From Ruminiclostridium sp. (GTDB taxonomy: Bacteria > Bacillota > Clostridia > Oscillospirales > Ruminococcaceae), in contig JAFTVY010000052.1 of assembly GCA_017465545.1 (NCBI GenBank), positions 1 to 33,638 of the forward strand: DNA of 33,638 nucleotides, given 5' to 3'. How positions within the stretch are numbered: position 1 is the first letter of the stretch; each line of letters starts with the position of its first letter. The notes beneath the pieces were generated by a model. The model saw nothing but the letters and a program-made list of their open reading frames with translations, had not been told where the DNA came from and searched no databases. This document shows, in pieces, positions 1 to 8,161 of the stretch. The translations under genes were made by a program, and so were the position numbers.

Positions 1-35
1 ATTATTACAACAACGAAAGGATTTCTTCTAAACTA

Positions 36-68
36 AAAATGAGCCCGGTGCAGTACCGAACTCATTTT
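36..68 (-). terminator. Terminator of the phage late operon
   Basis: The stem AAAATGAG (36-43) pairs with CTCATTTT (61-68). An inner CGGT/ACCG stem lies above a small internal mismatch, with a 5-base loop. Read on the minus strand the hairpin runs into TTTTTAG. It lies about 65 bases after the endolysin stop codon, the expected place for the end of the late transcript. The T run is short, so efficiency is uncertain. Confidence 0.55.
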
Positions 69-132
69 CATGTTATTTAATTATTTTGTCTAAACTTTGG
101 GGTTCACTTCATTTATCCTCAGCGGTTTTTTA

Positions 133-1191
133 TTATAACTTTATAAGATCGTCTGCGTGCATTGCGGCGGTAACGTCACCGTTAAGTCCTATCACGATAT
201 AGTCGGGATAACCGTTTATGCCCGCCTGGATAACGTCGAATACCGCAGTATATACAAAGCCTGCAAGCCTTGTACCTGAGAAGGAAAGCGCACCTGCCTT
301 TACACGTACCTTATCGCCTACGTCAAAGGTAACGTCCGTCTCCTCCTGCTTTTTTATACTGTCCACGTTTACCCAGCCGGTAACGTCCGGATTACCTTTG
401 GGAGTTGTGATTCGGATGCGGTTATTTATGATACCGTCGCTGTGGACGTAATAATAACCTGAAATAGTGGTTGACTTGTTTCTGGCGGAGGCTGAAATAT
501 AAAGAGGCGTATTCAGAAGCTGTACTCTGTCGCCCTTTCTCAGCATATCTGCAACCGGCTTCTGGGGTAACTTGTCGTAAAATGCCTTTGTTATCTCAGG
601 ATAATCAACAAAGCATACGTCCCCGTCTATATTGTAGCCGTCGATTCTGTCAATTCCCCACTGCCACATTTTCTGCCCGTAATCGTAACGGCTGTACTTT
701 TCGGGACTACCCGTCCAATGGGCAAGCCATATATCGTATTTCCCCACTATCCTGCCCTTATCGTAATAGTTTTCAAGCCAGGAGGGATTTGCATAGACTC
801 CCGACGGATAACCGCCCTGCATTATTCTGTCGCAGAAGGCTACAGCCATATCGGTACGGGTGCTTCTGTCAAGAAAATCTATCTGCCTTTTTTCCTCCAT
901 ATCGAAAAATACGGGATAGGACGGTCTTGCGTACTTTTTAAGTACGTTAAGACACGCCTCTGCCTCCTTTATGGCATCGCTCACGCTCATAGCGTAGCTG
1001 TACCAGTAGAAGCCGTAATCAACGCCGTTTTCGGTGCAGTTTTCTATATGATCCCTTGCGGTAACGTCCTCCTTTTCGGACAGTCCGAGTCTGATTATTG
1101 CAAATTTCACTCCGCTGTCAGAAAGCACTCTGGCGCTTATTCCTTCCTGAACGTAGGATATATCAACGCCCTTTATATTAAGATCGCTCAT
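133..1191 (-). CDS. GH25 endolysin (lysozyme) with two C-terminal SH3-like modules
   Basis: This is a phage lysis enzyme that cleaves peptidoglycan (N-acetylmuramidase, glycoside hydrolase family 25). Residues ~6-200 carry the GH25 barrel: GVDIS with Asp10 near the start and the catalytic DME signature at Asp97/Glu99 in FFDMEE. The rest holds two SH3-like wall-binding modules, about 215-280 (starting KGDRVQLL) and 285-350 (starting VGDKVRVK). There is no signal peptide, so release depends on the holin encoded just upstream, whose gene overlaps this one by 14 bp. The ATG start has a GGAGG site about 9 bases upstream. It is the last gene of the late operon and is followed by the terminator at 36-68. 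Function is secure at family level; exact bond specificity is inferred. Confidence 0.93.
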   Translation of the reverse strand: MSDLNIKGVDISYVQEGISARVLSDSGVKFAIIRLGLSEKEDVTARDHIENCTENGVDYGFYWYSYAMSVSDAIKEAEACLNVLKKYARPSYPVFFDMEEKRQIDFLDRSTRTDMAVAFCDRIMQGGYPSGVYANPSWLENYYDKGRIVGKYDIWLAHWTGSPEKYSRYDYGQKMWQWGIDRIDGYNIDGDVCFVDYPEITKAFYDKLPQKPVADMLRKGDRVQLLNTPLYISASARNKSTTISGYYYVHSDGIINNRIRITTPKGNPDVTGWVNVDSIKKQEETDVTFDVGDKVRVKAGALSFSGTRLAGFVYTAVFDVIQAGINGYPDYIVIGLNGDVTAAMHADDLIKL

Positions 1192-1597
1192 TACCCTCTT
1201 CCTCCTTTCTTTTTATCTGAAGCAATACCTCCTTCAATTTTTCCGGGACGGGAAGCCCTAAAACAGAAGCATTTTCGAGAAGGGATATTCCTTCATTTGC
1301 CGTATAGAAAAGTATTACTGCCGTCATAAATACCGAGGAGCTACCGATGATATAAGCATCGATAATATGCCCCATTGCCACAAAGCAGAGTATGAACAGC
1401 TTTTTTGCAAGTCCCTTAAAACCGACTTCGCTTGACAGCTTGCGCTGAATTACCGCTATAACGACTCCGCTTACGTAGTCCATTGCCATAAAGGCTATAA
1501 GCGCCCAGAAAAGTCCCGTTATCTCACCGAACAAGAAGCCTATTACCGCCCCCACAGCTCCTGCGATACTGTCTATGATGATCTGAAATTTTGTCAT
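1178..1597 (-). CDS. Phage holin, Cph1/TcdE-type family
   Basis: This 139-residue membrane protein has three to four hydrophobic segments (about 10-30, 28-50, 65-87 and 88-105) and a charged, Lys/Glu-rich C-terminal tail. The size and layout match the phage holin family 4 (toxin secretion/phage lysis holin), and the gene sits directly upstream of the endolysin with a 14-bp overlap. Holins of this family form pores in the cytoplasmic membrane that let the endolysin reach the wall at the end of the lytic cycle. The ATG start follows a GGGAGG ribosome site at good spacing. Family members are also used for toxin release, but the context here is phage lysis. Confidence 0.88.
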   Translation of the reverse strand: MTKFQIIIDSIAGAVGAVIGFLFGEITGLFWALIAFMAMDYVSGVVIAVIQRKLSSEVGFKGLAKKLFILCFVAMGHIIDAYIIGSSSVFMTAVILFYTANEGISLLENASVLGLPVPEKLKEVLLQIKRKEEEGNERS

Positions 1598-1611
1598 TTC
1601 TACCTCCCTTC

Positions 1612-2370
1612 TTAAACGCCCTCAAGCTCAGGATGAATATCATAAAGCACCCTGAGATAGGTTCTGCCGTTTACCGTTCCGGGAACCTTCATATTCTTCA
1701 GCCAATCATAAAAGCCCTTTTTATCGCCGTAAAGCTGATAGAGAGCTTCTACGAATTCCTCATCGGTATATATCTCTTCATTGTACTTTACGATGAACTC
1801 GTAAGCTTCCTCGGGATCAAAATCCTCACCCGTTCCCTGCTCCTTATCCACCGCTCCCTGCAACGTGGCGTTCAGCTTTATTCTGTCAAGCTCATACTGG
1901 CGGTCATTCTCGTACTTATCTCTTTCTCTGTCATTCATAAGATTATCCTGCGCCAGTCTGTCCTGCTCCTTCCTGTACTGAAAATCCCTGTCGTCGGTGT
2001 AATAACCCATAAGGGTATTCAGTCTCTTATAGGCGCTGTTCTCCTCGTCACGATATCTGTCATAGGCTCTCTGCTCAAGCTCCAGTGACTTATCGGAAAG
2101 TGCCTGCATATAACTATTATATGCCTGCTGGCCTGCATAGGTGCCGTAGGAGTTTCCGTAGCCGCCCGTGAGCAAGGCCGCATTCCCCATAGTGTCCTGC
2201 ATTGCTCTTTTACCCTGCTCGGTATAGAGCTTTTTATATTTTCCGAAGATTGCGTCCTTTTCGGGATCGTAGCTGAATTCCCTGCGGGTAAGTATATCCG
2301 AAAGATTCTGCTTTATTGCATCGGAATAGTTGATTTCATATTCCTGCTCCTTTTTCTTTTTTTCCTGCAC
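1612..2370 (-). CDS. Putative internal virion/ejection protein
   Basis: This 252-residue soluble protein has no family I can name with confidence. It starts with a Lys/Glu-rich segment. A Gly/Tyr/Ala-rich stretch follows around residues 60-90 (GGYGNSYGTYAGQQAY), then a long charged region likely to form coiled coil with many Arg, Asp, Glu and Tyr (about 95-170). The C-terminal part is acidic. It lies between the tail fibre and holin genes, where short-tailed phages often encode minor or internal virion proteins, and the helical composition with an Ala/Gly-rich patch fits an ejected internal protein. That role is inferred from place and composition only. The start is GTG with GGAGG six bases upstream. 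Confidence 0.55.
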   Translation of the reverse strand: MQEKKKKEQEYEINYSDAIKQNLSDILTRREFSYDPEKDAIFGKYKKLYTEQGKRAMQDTMGNAALLTGGYGNSYGTYAGQQAYNSYMQALSDKSLELEQRAYDRYRDEENSAYKRLNTLMGYYTDDRDFQYRKEQDRLAQDNLMNDRERDKYENDRQYELDRIKLNATLQGAVDKEQGTGEDFDPEEAYEFIVKYNEEIYTDEEFVEALYQLYGDKKGFYDWLKNMKVPGTVNGRTYLRVLYDIHPELEGV

Positions 2371-2382
2371 TTTGTACCTCCT

Positions 2383-4002
2383 TTAATCAATATTCGCTCC
2401 CAGCATCGCCGCCTCAAGCGTTGCTACTCTTTGCTCAAGCCTCACCACGTCTTCAGGAGCTACGCTCCAGTCGGTAGCCTTATCGCCAAGCTCAAGCTTT
2501 AAATTCTTTATCGTGACCGTGCCTGAAAACGCTCCCTGCAGATATACTGCCGCCGTATTGGTGTGTTCATAATCACCTATCGTAAAGGTGAGCTTGTGAC
2601 TACCCTTGCCTACATTCTGCTCAGGCGTAAACCTCAGAATAAGTCCCCAGCTCAAAGTCCTTCGGAAATCACATTGACCTTCGGTAACGTTGTTCTCATA
2701 ATCGAAGGATATAGTTACCGTCTTCCCATCAAGGCTTTCAGCGGTCTCTATATCAGGGTACTGTACGTTTTTAGTTGCTGACGTTTCCAATCCTTTGCCT
2801 TCAAGAATAAAAGGCTTTCCCGAATCCACAATATAGTTTCTGCCGTGTATCTGAAGCTCCGACAATATCTCGGCAGAGCTTTTGTTCTCTGCCTTTGATA
2901 ATCCTATCTGCTCCTTTGTAACGCTGTGAGGATTGTCGGTATTTCCGGTATGTGCCGTAAGGTCAGAGCTTTCCGCTTTGCCTTCTACCTTCTGCGAAAG
3001 TGCATCAAGCTCGATAATATCAGCCTTACTTTCGACTACAAGAGAAAGCGTTTCCACCGTTTCCTTGTCCGATTTCAGCTCTAAAGCCTTCGCCACCGTG
3101 GAATTTGCTATAGTGTTGTCGCTGTCGGGGGACAGCTCCTTATCAACAATTATCTGACTTTCGGGTACAAGGTACTGAAAATCCTGAAGCTTTATAAGCT
3201 CTATCGGGGTATTGGTAAGACCGACAGCGGCATTGTATTCGGCTTCGGACTGGAAGGGAACGTATACGCTGATACGATTTGAAACGCTTACCGTTGCCCA
3301 ATAACCATTATAATATTGCGTATCAAAAGCCAGTCTGACAGTACCGTAAGGGAAATTTTCATCAGGCGGATTTATATCGCTCCAGTATGGTGATATTGCC
3401 CAGTCGCTCATCGGATAATTATTCTGATATGCAAGTATAACCGTCTTTTTATTGCCGGATTCATCCGTATAGCGGAAGGCTCCGACCAGATTCTTTGTAC
3501 CGCCTGAAGATATACCGCTGATTTCTGCTTCTACCTCGATTTCGGTAGCCGACTCGCAGATAACGTTATTTGACGAATATATTTTTGCAGACCTCGGAAA
3601 AGTCATCTTGGAGTACCTTGTCATATACTGCTCGTCCGTAATCCCGTTTGCCCTTATGCTGTAGCCATTACAGATAATATTGTTCGACACGTCACCGTAG
3701 CCGATGGAATTGCCTTTGACGTAATGTGTCTTCGTGTAGTTATGTATCACCTGCTGGCTTTCCTTCTCCTGAAGGATGACGGCGTTTTCAACCGTCAGAT
3801 CCACAGAAGAAGGTGTAGCAAGAGAGAAGCTCTCAAGATACTCTATGCGCCTATCCATATCGGCAAAATCATCATACACACTTGAAAAGCAGAACTTTGT
3901 CCTGTCGGTAAAGAGCTTCAGATAATCCTCAACCGCTCCGACTCGCTGTATATCTGCCGTTTTGCGGTTAGGCATAAAGTCAATGTTGATGTTTTCAGCC
4001 AA
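2383..4002 (-). CDS. Tail fibre / receptor-binding protein
   Basis: This 539-residue protein has a fibre-like layout. The N-terminal ~60 residues (NINIDFMPNRK onward) probably attach to the particle. A β-rich middle follows. Then come a helical segment with repeated ALELKSDKE/ LSQKVEGKAE-type heptads and the HTGNTDNPHSVTKEQIGL-type linker common in Firmicutes phage fibres. A C-terminal jelly-roll-like domain (from GRNYIVDSG) ends in the GDKATDWSVAPEDV signature and a short coiled coil. The chosen start is TTG at 4002, with AAGGAGG eight bases upstream; it overlaps the previous gene's stop by 8 bp. A longer frame to 4059 has no ribosome site and ATG at 3975 is less well placed. Likely function is binding to cell-surface glycan; the receptor is unknown. 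Confidence 0.75.
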   Translation of the reverse strand: MAENINIDFMPNRKTADIQRVGAVEDYLKLFTDRTKFCFSSVYDDFADMDRRIEYLESFSLATPSSVDLTVENAVILQEKESQQVIHNYTKTHYVKGNSIGYGDVSNNIICNGYSIRANGITDEQYMTRYSKMTFPRSAKIYSSNNVICESATEIEVEAEISGISSGGTKNLVGAFRYTDESGNKKTVILAYQNNYPMSDWAISPYWSDINPPDENFPYGTVRLAFDTQYYNGYWATVSVSNRISVYVPFQSEAEYNAAVGLTNTPIELIKLQDFQYLVPESQIIVDKELSPDSDNTIANSTVAKALELKSDKETVETLSLVVESKADIIELDALSQKVEGKAESSDLTAHTGNTDNPHSVTKEQIGLSKAENKSSAEILSELQIHGRNYIVDSGKPFILEGKGLETSATKNVQYPDIETAESLDGKTVTISFDYENNVTEGQCDFRRTLSWGLILRFTPEQNVGKGSHKLTFTIGDYEHTNTAAVYLQGAFSGTVTIKNLKLELGDKATDWSVAPEDVVRLEQRVATLEAAMLGANID

Positions 4003-5773
4003 GCTCCGTACCTCCTTCGGTAGTGTAATAAATGCCGTAAAGGGTAAAGGCAGGTGCATTTCCGTAGCTGTTTTCAGTCACTACACCGCCTATACGGATT
4101 TTCATCCTCTGACAGCGCATAGGAATAATCGGTACTGTAAATATTTCCGTACTTGGCTTTGCCTTTGTACTGTCATAGCTGTATACGGTCTTATATCCAC
4201 CACCGTTGTATGAAATGCTGATAGTAAAGGAAACGTCTGTGTAGGTATCATCAACACCGATAACGAACCTGAGCTTTGATATATGTCTCATTATCGCACC
4301 CGTGCGGTTAAGATCACCTGTCACAAGGCTGAAGCCTACCGTCTCATCAAATTCGGTAAAGCTGTCATTGTTGCCCCTCATAAGATAAAGCCTTACAAGG
4401 TTGCCTATAGCCATTGTCAGGTACAATGCACCACCGTAATTATGCCCGGATACCATTGTGCCGTGACCTTCCATAATATCCTCTGTATGCCAGCTATCGT
4501 GCAGATAGTCATAGACGTAAACGGTATCGTCTGTAGCCATATATACGGCATCGTCATCCGCTACGCCTACAGCGGTCTCCTTTATATCCCTGCCAAGCCT
4601 TCCGTCAGCTCTTACAGAAGCACTTCCATTGAAGGCGAATATACCTTCGGGAGCTTTGTAGTAAAGCAATCCGTTTGACTTGCAGATTGAATTGTGACTG
4701 CCCTTCTGTACTCCACGTAGCTCGATAGTACTTAAGGTGAAATTGGATGCCTTTGTGCCGTAAACCACGTGTACACAGTTTTCCTTGAAGAACAGAACGC
4801 TGTCATTGTAGACCGTACTGCCCGTGAAATCTCCGTCAGAACCTACAGTTACCGCATAGGAGTCGGTAGAAAGACCGCTGTATTCCTTCCATGTAAAGGG
4901 ATCGCCAAGCTTTGAGCAGTATATTTCGTGATTCTCGGAGGAGCATCCCCAGAGGCGGTTATTATGCTCTACGATAAGCTCATAATCCATATCGGGAATT
5001 TCAGCCTTTTCTATCTCCGAGGATTTCTCAAGAGTCACGTTTTCGTGCCTTGCTACGAATCTGTTATCCGTCATAGGCTGAACCTCTGAAAAGAAGTACC
5101 GGGTATCCTTGTATATACCGCTTGCAGTATCGAAGATTACCGCCGCCCTGCCTTCTTCAAGGTAGCTTTCCTCTGTGCTTATGCTGTCAACGGAGATAAC
5201 AAAGGACATTGCCTTGCCCTTATATGCATAGGAGAGCTTTACTCTGTCACCTTTTTTAAGCTTTTCGAGTGCGGAATTTGAGGCATCCGTTTCATAGTAC
5301 ATCAGCTTACGGATATCTACCGTAGGCGAAGTCTGATTGAAATTGATTTCGTAAAGCGTACCGCCCGTTATGGTAACTGCGGTAGTTTCATCGCTGACAG
5401 TACCCTCCATTACGCTCATATCCTCGGAGTTTATCACTATCCAGTCAGGGAGTATGACGATATATGCACCCATAGAGACAAGCTTCTTGCCCGACAAGGA
5501 AAGCTCTAAATCAAGCTTTGTATCTCCGATATATATACCATCAGACACGGTATACACCAGCATATCGTCTTTAAACGTAAAGCCTGTCATATCGGAAGGC
5601 AAGCTTTTATACCTGCGGCAAGGCATACTGCATACCGCAGGGTAGCTTTCAGCCGTCATATTGTGAAGCTCCTCCCATTCTCCGAGAGGAGTACCATTCT
5701 GTAGGTTGATACCGCCGAAACGTGTCTGATAGCTCTCACTTTTTGCCGTGCTTCTTAATCTTCTGAATCTCAC
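3995..5773 (-). CDS. Large tail hub/stabilisation-like protein
   Basis: This 592-residue, β-rich protein begins with a basic stretch. The motif FGGINLQNGTPLGEWEELHNM then leads into YPAVCSMPCRRY, a start typical of podovirus hub or stabilisation proteins that plug the portal channel. The rest has repeated short strands with Gly, Asp and aromatic turns, suggesting a propeller-like fold. No tape measure or tail-tube gene exists, so a P22 gp10-like or tubular-protein-B-like tail component is the best guess; the specific family is not certain. The start is GTG at 5773 with GGAGG six bases upstream, 11 bp after the previous gene. A longer frame to 5815 would overlap that gene without a ribosome site. 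It overlaps the fibre gene by 8 bp. Confidence 0.65.
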   Translation of the reverse strand: MRFRRLRSTAKSESYQTRFGGINLQNGTPLGEWEELHNMTAESYPAVCSMPCRRYKSLPSDMTGFTFKDDMLVYTVSDGIYIGDTKLDLELSLSGKKLVSMGAYIVILPDWIVINSEDMSVMEGTVSDETTAVTITGGTLYEINFNQTSPTVDIRKLMYYETDASNSALEKLKKGDRVKLSYAYKGKAMSFVISVDSISTEESYLEEGRAAVIFDTASGIYKDTRYFFSEVQPMTDNRFVARHENVTLEKSSEIEKAEIPDMDYELIVEHNNRLWGCSSENHEIYCSKLGDPFTWKEYSGLSTDSYAVTVGSDGDFTGSTVYNDSVLFFKENCVHVVYGTKASNFTLSTIELRGVQKGSHNSICKSNGLLYYKAPEGIFAFNGSASVRADGRLGRDIKETAVGVADDDAVYMATDDTVYVYDYLHDSWHTEDIMEGHGTMVSGHNYGGALYLTMAIGNLVRLYLMRGNNDSFTEFDETVGFSLVTGDLNRTGAIMRHISKLRFVIGVDDTYTDVSFTISISYNGGGYKTVYSYDSTKAKPSTEIFTVPIIPMRCQRMKIRIGGVVTENSYGNAPAFTLYGIYYTTEGGTELG

Positions 5774-5784
5774 CTTGCACCTCC

Positions 5785-6147
5785 TTATCCGCTTATTACG
5801 GTGTTGTGGGCGCATTCGTGATTGTTGTTCCAGTAGCGTTCAAAATCGCCGTACAGAGCTTCAAGCATTGCCGTATCGTTATTGTAGCGATCGTACTCCG
5901 CATTGAAAAAATCCACCATAGAGCAAAGGCAGAGCACGTACAGCTCGTCATAGGGAGAGGGTACGAAAAGCTCTGTAGCGTCCGTCATTTCCGTAGTATC
6001 CGTAAAAGGCGTATCGCACTTATGAAGGGAATATATCTCGTTATATATGCGGTTTTCAAAGTCGGTCAGCCAGTCGGTCTTTTCCTCCCTTGAAAAGCTG
6101 TTGGGACGCAGTCTGTCGGTTTTTTCTATAGCTTCTTTTATAGTCAT
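5785..6147 (-). CDS. Small head-tail adaptor-like protein
   Basis: This is a 120-residue acidic, aromatic-rich, mostly helical protein. A stretch around residues 62-75 (VPSPYDELYVLCL) resembles the helical core of gp6-type head completion proteins, and the C-terminal part is Tyr/Trp/Asn-rich. It lies between the capsid block and the large tail hub gene, where phages encode the ring that joins portal to tail. The adaptor role comes mainly from position and size, and the sequence match is too weak to prove it. ATG start with AAAGGAG just upstream. Confidence 0.5.
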   Translation of the reverse strand: MTIKEAIEKTDRLRPNSFSREEKTDWLTDFENRIYNEIYSLHKCDTPFTDTTEMTDATELFVPSPYDELYVLCLCSMVDFFNAEYDRYNNDTAMLEALYGDFERYWNNNHECAHNTVISG

Positions 6148-6162
6148 ATGCGCTCCTTTCTG

Positions 6163-6417
6163 TTACTGGTTCTTGCCCTCCTGAATGATAAGGGACTGCT
6201 TCCAGCCTTCGTCACGGTAATACTCTGCCTTCTTTCTCTGCTCCTCCGCCTTGTCAAGCTGAAGCTTTATAAACATAGGCACCTGCACCGTTTCGCCTCT
6301 TTTTATCTGATAGTTGTTTCCGTTCACCGATACGAAAACGTCATCGTTATATTTTTCGCCATCCTTGAAAAGCTTTATTGTAACAAGCTCGTTAAGGTCG
6401 TTATTCTTCTTTGTCAT
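6163..6417 (-). CDS. Small conserved phage protein downstream of capsid gene
   Basis: This 84-residue protein carries a compact β-rich core (VFVSVNGNNYQIKRGETVQVP) and a C-terminal charged helix. The VNG...Y.IKRG...VP pattern is one I associate with small unnamed proteins encoded directly after N4-gp56-type capsid genes. It could be a capsid decoration or minor head protein, but no function can be assigned from sequence. ATG start with AAAGGA eight bases upstream. Confidence 0.6.
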   Translation of the reverse strand: MTKKNNDLNELVTIKLFKDGEKYNDDVFVSVNGNNYQIKRGETVQVPMFIKLQLDKAEEQRKKAEYYRDEGWKQSLIIQEGKNQ

Positions 6418-6452
6418 TTTAATAATCCTTTCTGTATCTTACTGTAATTCTC

Positions 6453-6474
6453 CCCCCGGACGTAAGTCCGAGGG
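6453..6474. other. Hairpin between capsid gene and next gene
   Basis: GGAC (6458-6461) pairs with GTCC (6466-6469) around a 4-base loop, extended by C/G pairs with one mismatch. It sits just after the capsid stop codon in the minus-strand transcript. There is no T run, so it is unlikely to be a full terminator. It could stabilise the capsid mRNA 3' end or partly reduce readthrough. Confidence 0.4.
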
Positions 6475-6484
6475 AAGCTTTTTA

Positions 6485-7483
6485 TCAGTTGGCGTTTGTC
6501 TTTGCGGAATAGGTGGGAGAACAGCTTTCGATTCTTACCATATATTCATCGGAAAGGATCTCCGCTACTCTCGTAGCCTTCCAGCCTACGGAAGCTCTCT
6601 GGTTAAGAGGGTCATCACCGTAGCCCAGCTGCTTTACGATGTGCTGGAGACCGCCGCCTGTAACGTCAGTTACCGCATAAGCGTGAGCTCCGAGTACAAG
6701 AGTTGAGAACACTGCAAGTCCGTCGGGGCAGGTCTCATCCTTCCAGATCTTTGCTTCTGTTGACTTTACAAAGCGCACGTTACCGATACAGCCGATCTCA
6801 CCCTTGAAGATGCTTTCAGGCTCTGCGTACTTATGTACGTCGATCCATTCGGGACATCTCATAAGATCGTAAGCGGCATAGGGATGGATGATAGCTACGT
6901 AGTTCTCGCCGTCGATACCGTCAGCGTTCATAGATTCAAGCTGTGCCGCCGCCTTGAAGATTGTATCTACCGTAAGCGCACAGGTATTGTCAAGATTCTC
7001 TCTTGCAAGCACCTCTGTGCCGTCGCCCTTTGCGGCATAGATTACGTTTGTACCTGCATTGAGGATTTCTCTTGTGATTGTATCAAGAGTTCTGCCCGAC
7101 TGACTGCCAAGCAGCTTTGTGGACTGCACTACGTTATTATCGATAGCGGTAAGCTCCAGCATATCAGAAAGCTTGATATAGTCGCCGTACTGATTTACCG
7201 TAGCAGTTACGTTGGTTACAGAAAGGGAGTTGCCCGCAGGTGTAACGCCTTCCACAAGGGGAGTCGTAGCCTTCTGAAGAGGGCTGTACTTTCTGAATTC
7301 TATAGTCTTACCGCCGTTCTTGGGGATGGGGTACTTATCACCGAAGCGGTCGTGTACCAGCTTCGGCTCTGCATTGTCTATGAGAGTGTTCTCATAGAAG
7401 GTCTTCATCTCTGCGGAAAGTGATTCCTGAGACGTGGTCTGTGTTTCAAAAAGATCGATTCTGAAGTTAAAATACTTTTTCAT
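6485..7483 (-). CDS. Major capsid protein, N4-gp56 family
   Basis: This 332-residue shell protein has an HK97-like fold by family. The family is recognised from the block GKTIEFRKYSPL, then TTPLVEGVTPAG, then VNQYGDYIKLSD, followed by a helical spine region and the conserved IIHPYAAYDLM segment. These are hallmarks of N4-gp56-type major capsid proteins, common in short-tailed phages and many gut Firmicutes prophages. The N-terminus (FNFRIDLFETQ) loosely resembles a Prp protease cleavage site; the neighbouring protease gene makes this worth noting. It follows the scaffold gene by 23 bp. ATG start with AAAGGA upstream. Confidence 0.88.
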   Translation of the reverse strand: MKKYFNFRIDLFETQTTSQESLSAEMKTFYENTLIDNAEPKLVHDRFGDKYPIPKNGGKTIEFRKYSPLQKATTPLVEGVTPAGNSLSVTNVTATVNQYGDYIKLSDMLELTAIDNNVVQSTKLLGSQSGRTLDTITREILNAGTNVIYAAKGDGTEVLARENLDNTCALTVDTIFKAAAQLESMNADGIDGENYVAIIHPYAAYDLMRCPEWIDVHKYAEPESIFKGEIGCIGNVRFVKSTEAKIWKDETCPDGLAVFSTLVLGAHAYAVTDVTGGGLQHIVKQLGYGDDPLNQRASVGWKATRVAEILSDEYMVRIESCSPTYSAKTNAN

Positions 7484-7506
7484 TTTGTTTTCCTTTCTCT
7501 GTTAAC

Positions 7507-8136
7507 TTAAAGTCTTACTGTTTCGCCTCTTTCGGCTCTTCTTATAAGCTCGTTTCTTTCCTTTTTCGTGAGCTTGGGCTTGTCCTGTCTTGTTCTTCCT
7601 GCGCTGTCCAGCGCACCCTCTCTTGCTCTGCTGTTTGAAGACTGATTCGTTATCCCTGCTCTTTTAAGCTCTGATATGGCATAGCTCATAGCCGACATTA
7701 TAATATCGTCAAGATGAAGCACCTGATATGCCGTCAGAATATCAACCCCGTTGTAGCAAAGATTGAAGAAATCACGGTCACGAAGCTCCTCGGCAAGGAC
7801 AAAACCGGGGTAAAGCTTCTGCACCTCCGCTTCTCTTTTCTGCCAGCCCTCAAGCCTTGCAGAAAAGTCATCAGTCTCCTTCTCCTCCGCCTCCTTGTCG
7901 GTAAGCCTTGCCTTAATGCCCTCATAGTCCTTACCCGATAGGTTAAGCTTCTTTGCCATAAGCTCCACAAGCTCCCTTTCACGGACGTGCTGACGGCTTT
8001 TCATCTCTCTTACCGCATTATAGAATCTGTCGGCTGAGGAGGGGGCGTTGTCTGTCTCTTCCGCTGTGACTTCCTTTTCGGTGGTCTCTTCAGCGTCCGC
8101 CGTGACAACGTTCTCCTGTGATAATGCAAGCTCCAC
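7507..8136 (-). CDS. Capsid scaffolding protein
   Basis: This 209-residue, very charged, helical protein has an acidic, low-complexity N-terminus (many Glu, Thr and Ala). Coiled-coil-prone helices make up the middle, and a basic C-terminal helix (KLTKKERNELIRRAERGE) is of the kind phage scaffolds use to grip the capsid protein. It lies immediately before the major capsid gene and after a Prp-type protease, the usual place. The start is GTG at 8136 with an excellent AAAGGAGGTGAT site. The longer frame to 8208 would run 47 bp into the protease gene and has no ribosome site. Scaffolds guide shell assembly and then leave or are degraded, possibly by the neighbouring protease. Confidence 0.75.
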   Translation of the reverse strand: MELALSQENVVTADAEETTEKEVTAEETDNAPSSADRFYNAVREMKSRQHVRERELVELMAKKLNLSGKDYEGIKARLTDKEAEEKETDDFSARLEGWQKREAEVQKLYPGFVLAEELRDRDFFNLCYNGVDILTAYQVLHLDDIIMSAMSYAISELKRAGITNQSSNSRAREGALDSAGRTRQDKPKLTKKERNELIRRAERGETVRL

Positions 8137-8161
8137 TTTATCACCTCCTTTCGCTGTAAAT

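Noticed and set aside
5-14. TTACAACAAC at the left edge shared with 12386-12395, considered as a prophage att repeat
   Set aside because: Only 10 bp of low complexity, and the right copy lies inside the operator region rather than at a prophage edge.
718-1329. Long plus-strand open frame of 203 codons
   Set aside because: It lies opposite the endolysin and holin genes, has no ribosome site, and its composition is that of a reversed coding frame.
6833-7423. Plus-strand open frame of 196 codons opposite the capsid gene
   Set aside because: The capsid frame is clearly real by motif; the opposite frame has no start signals.
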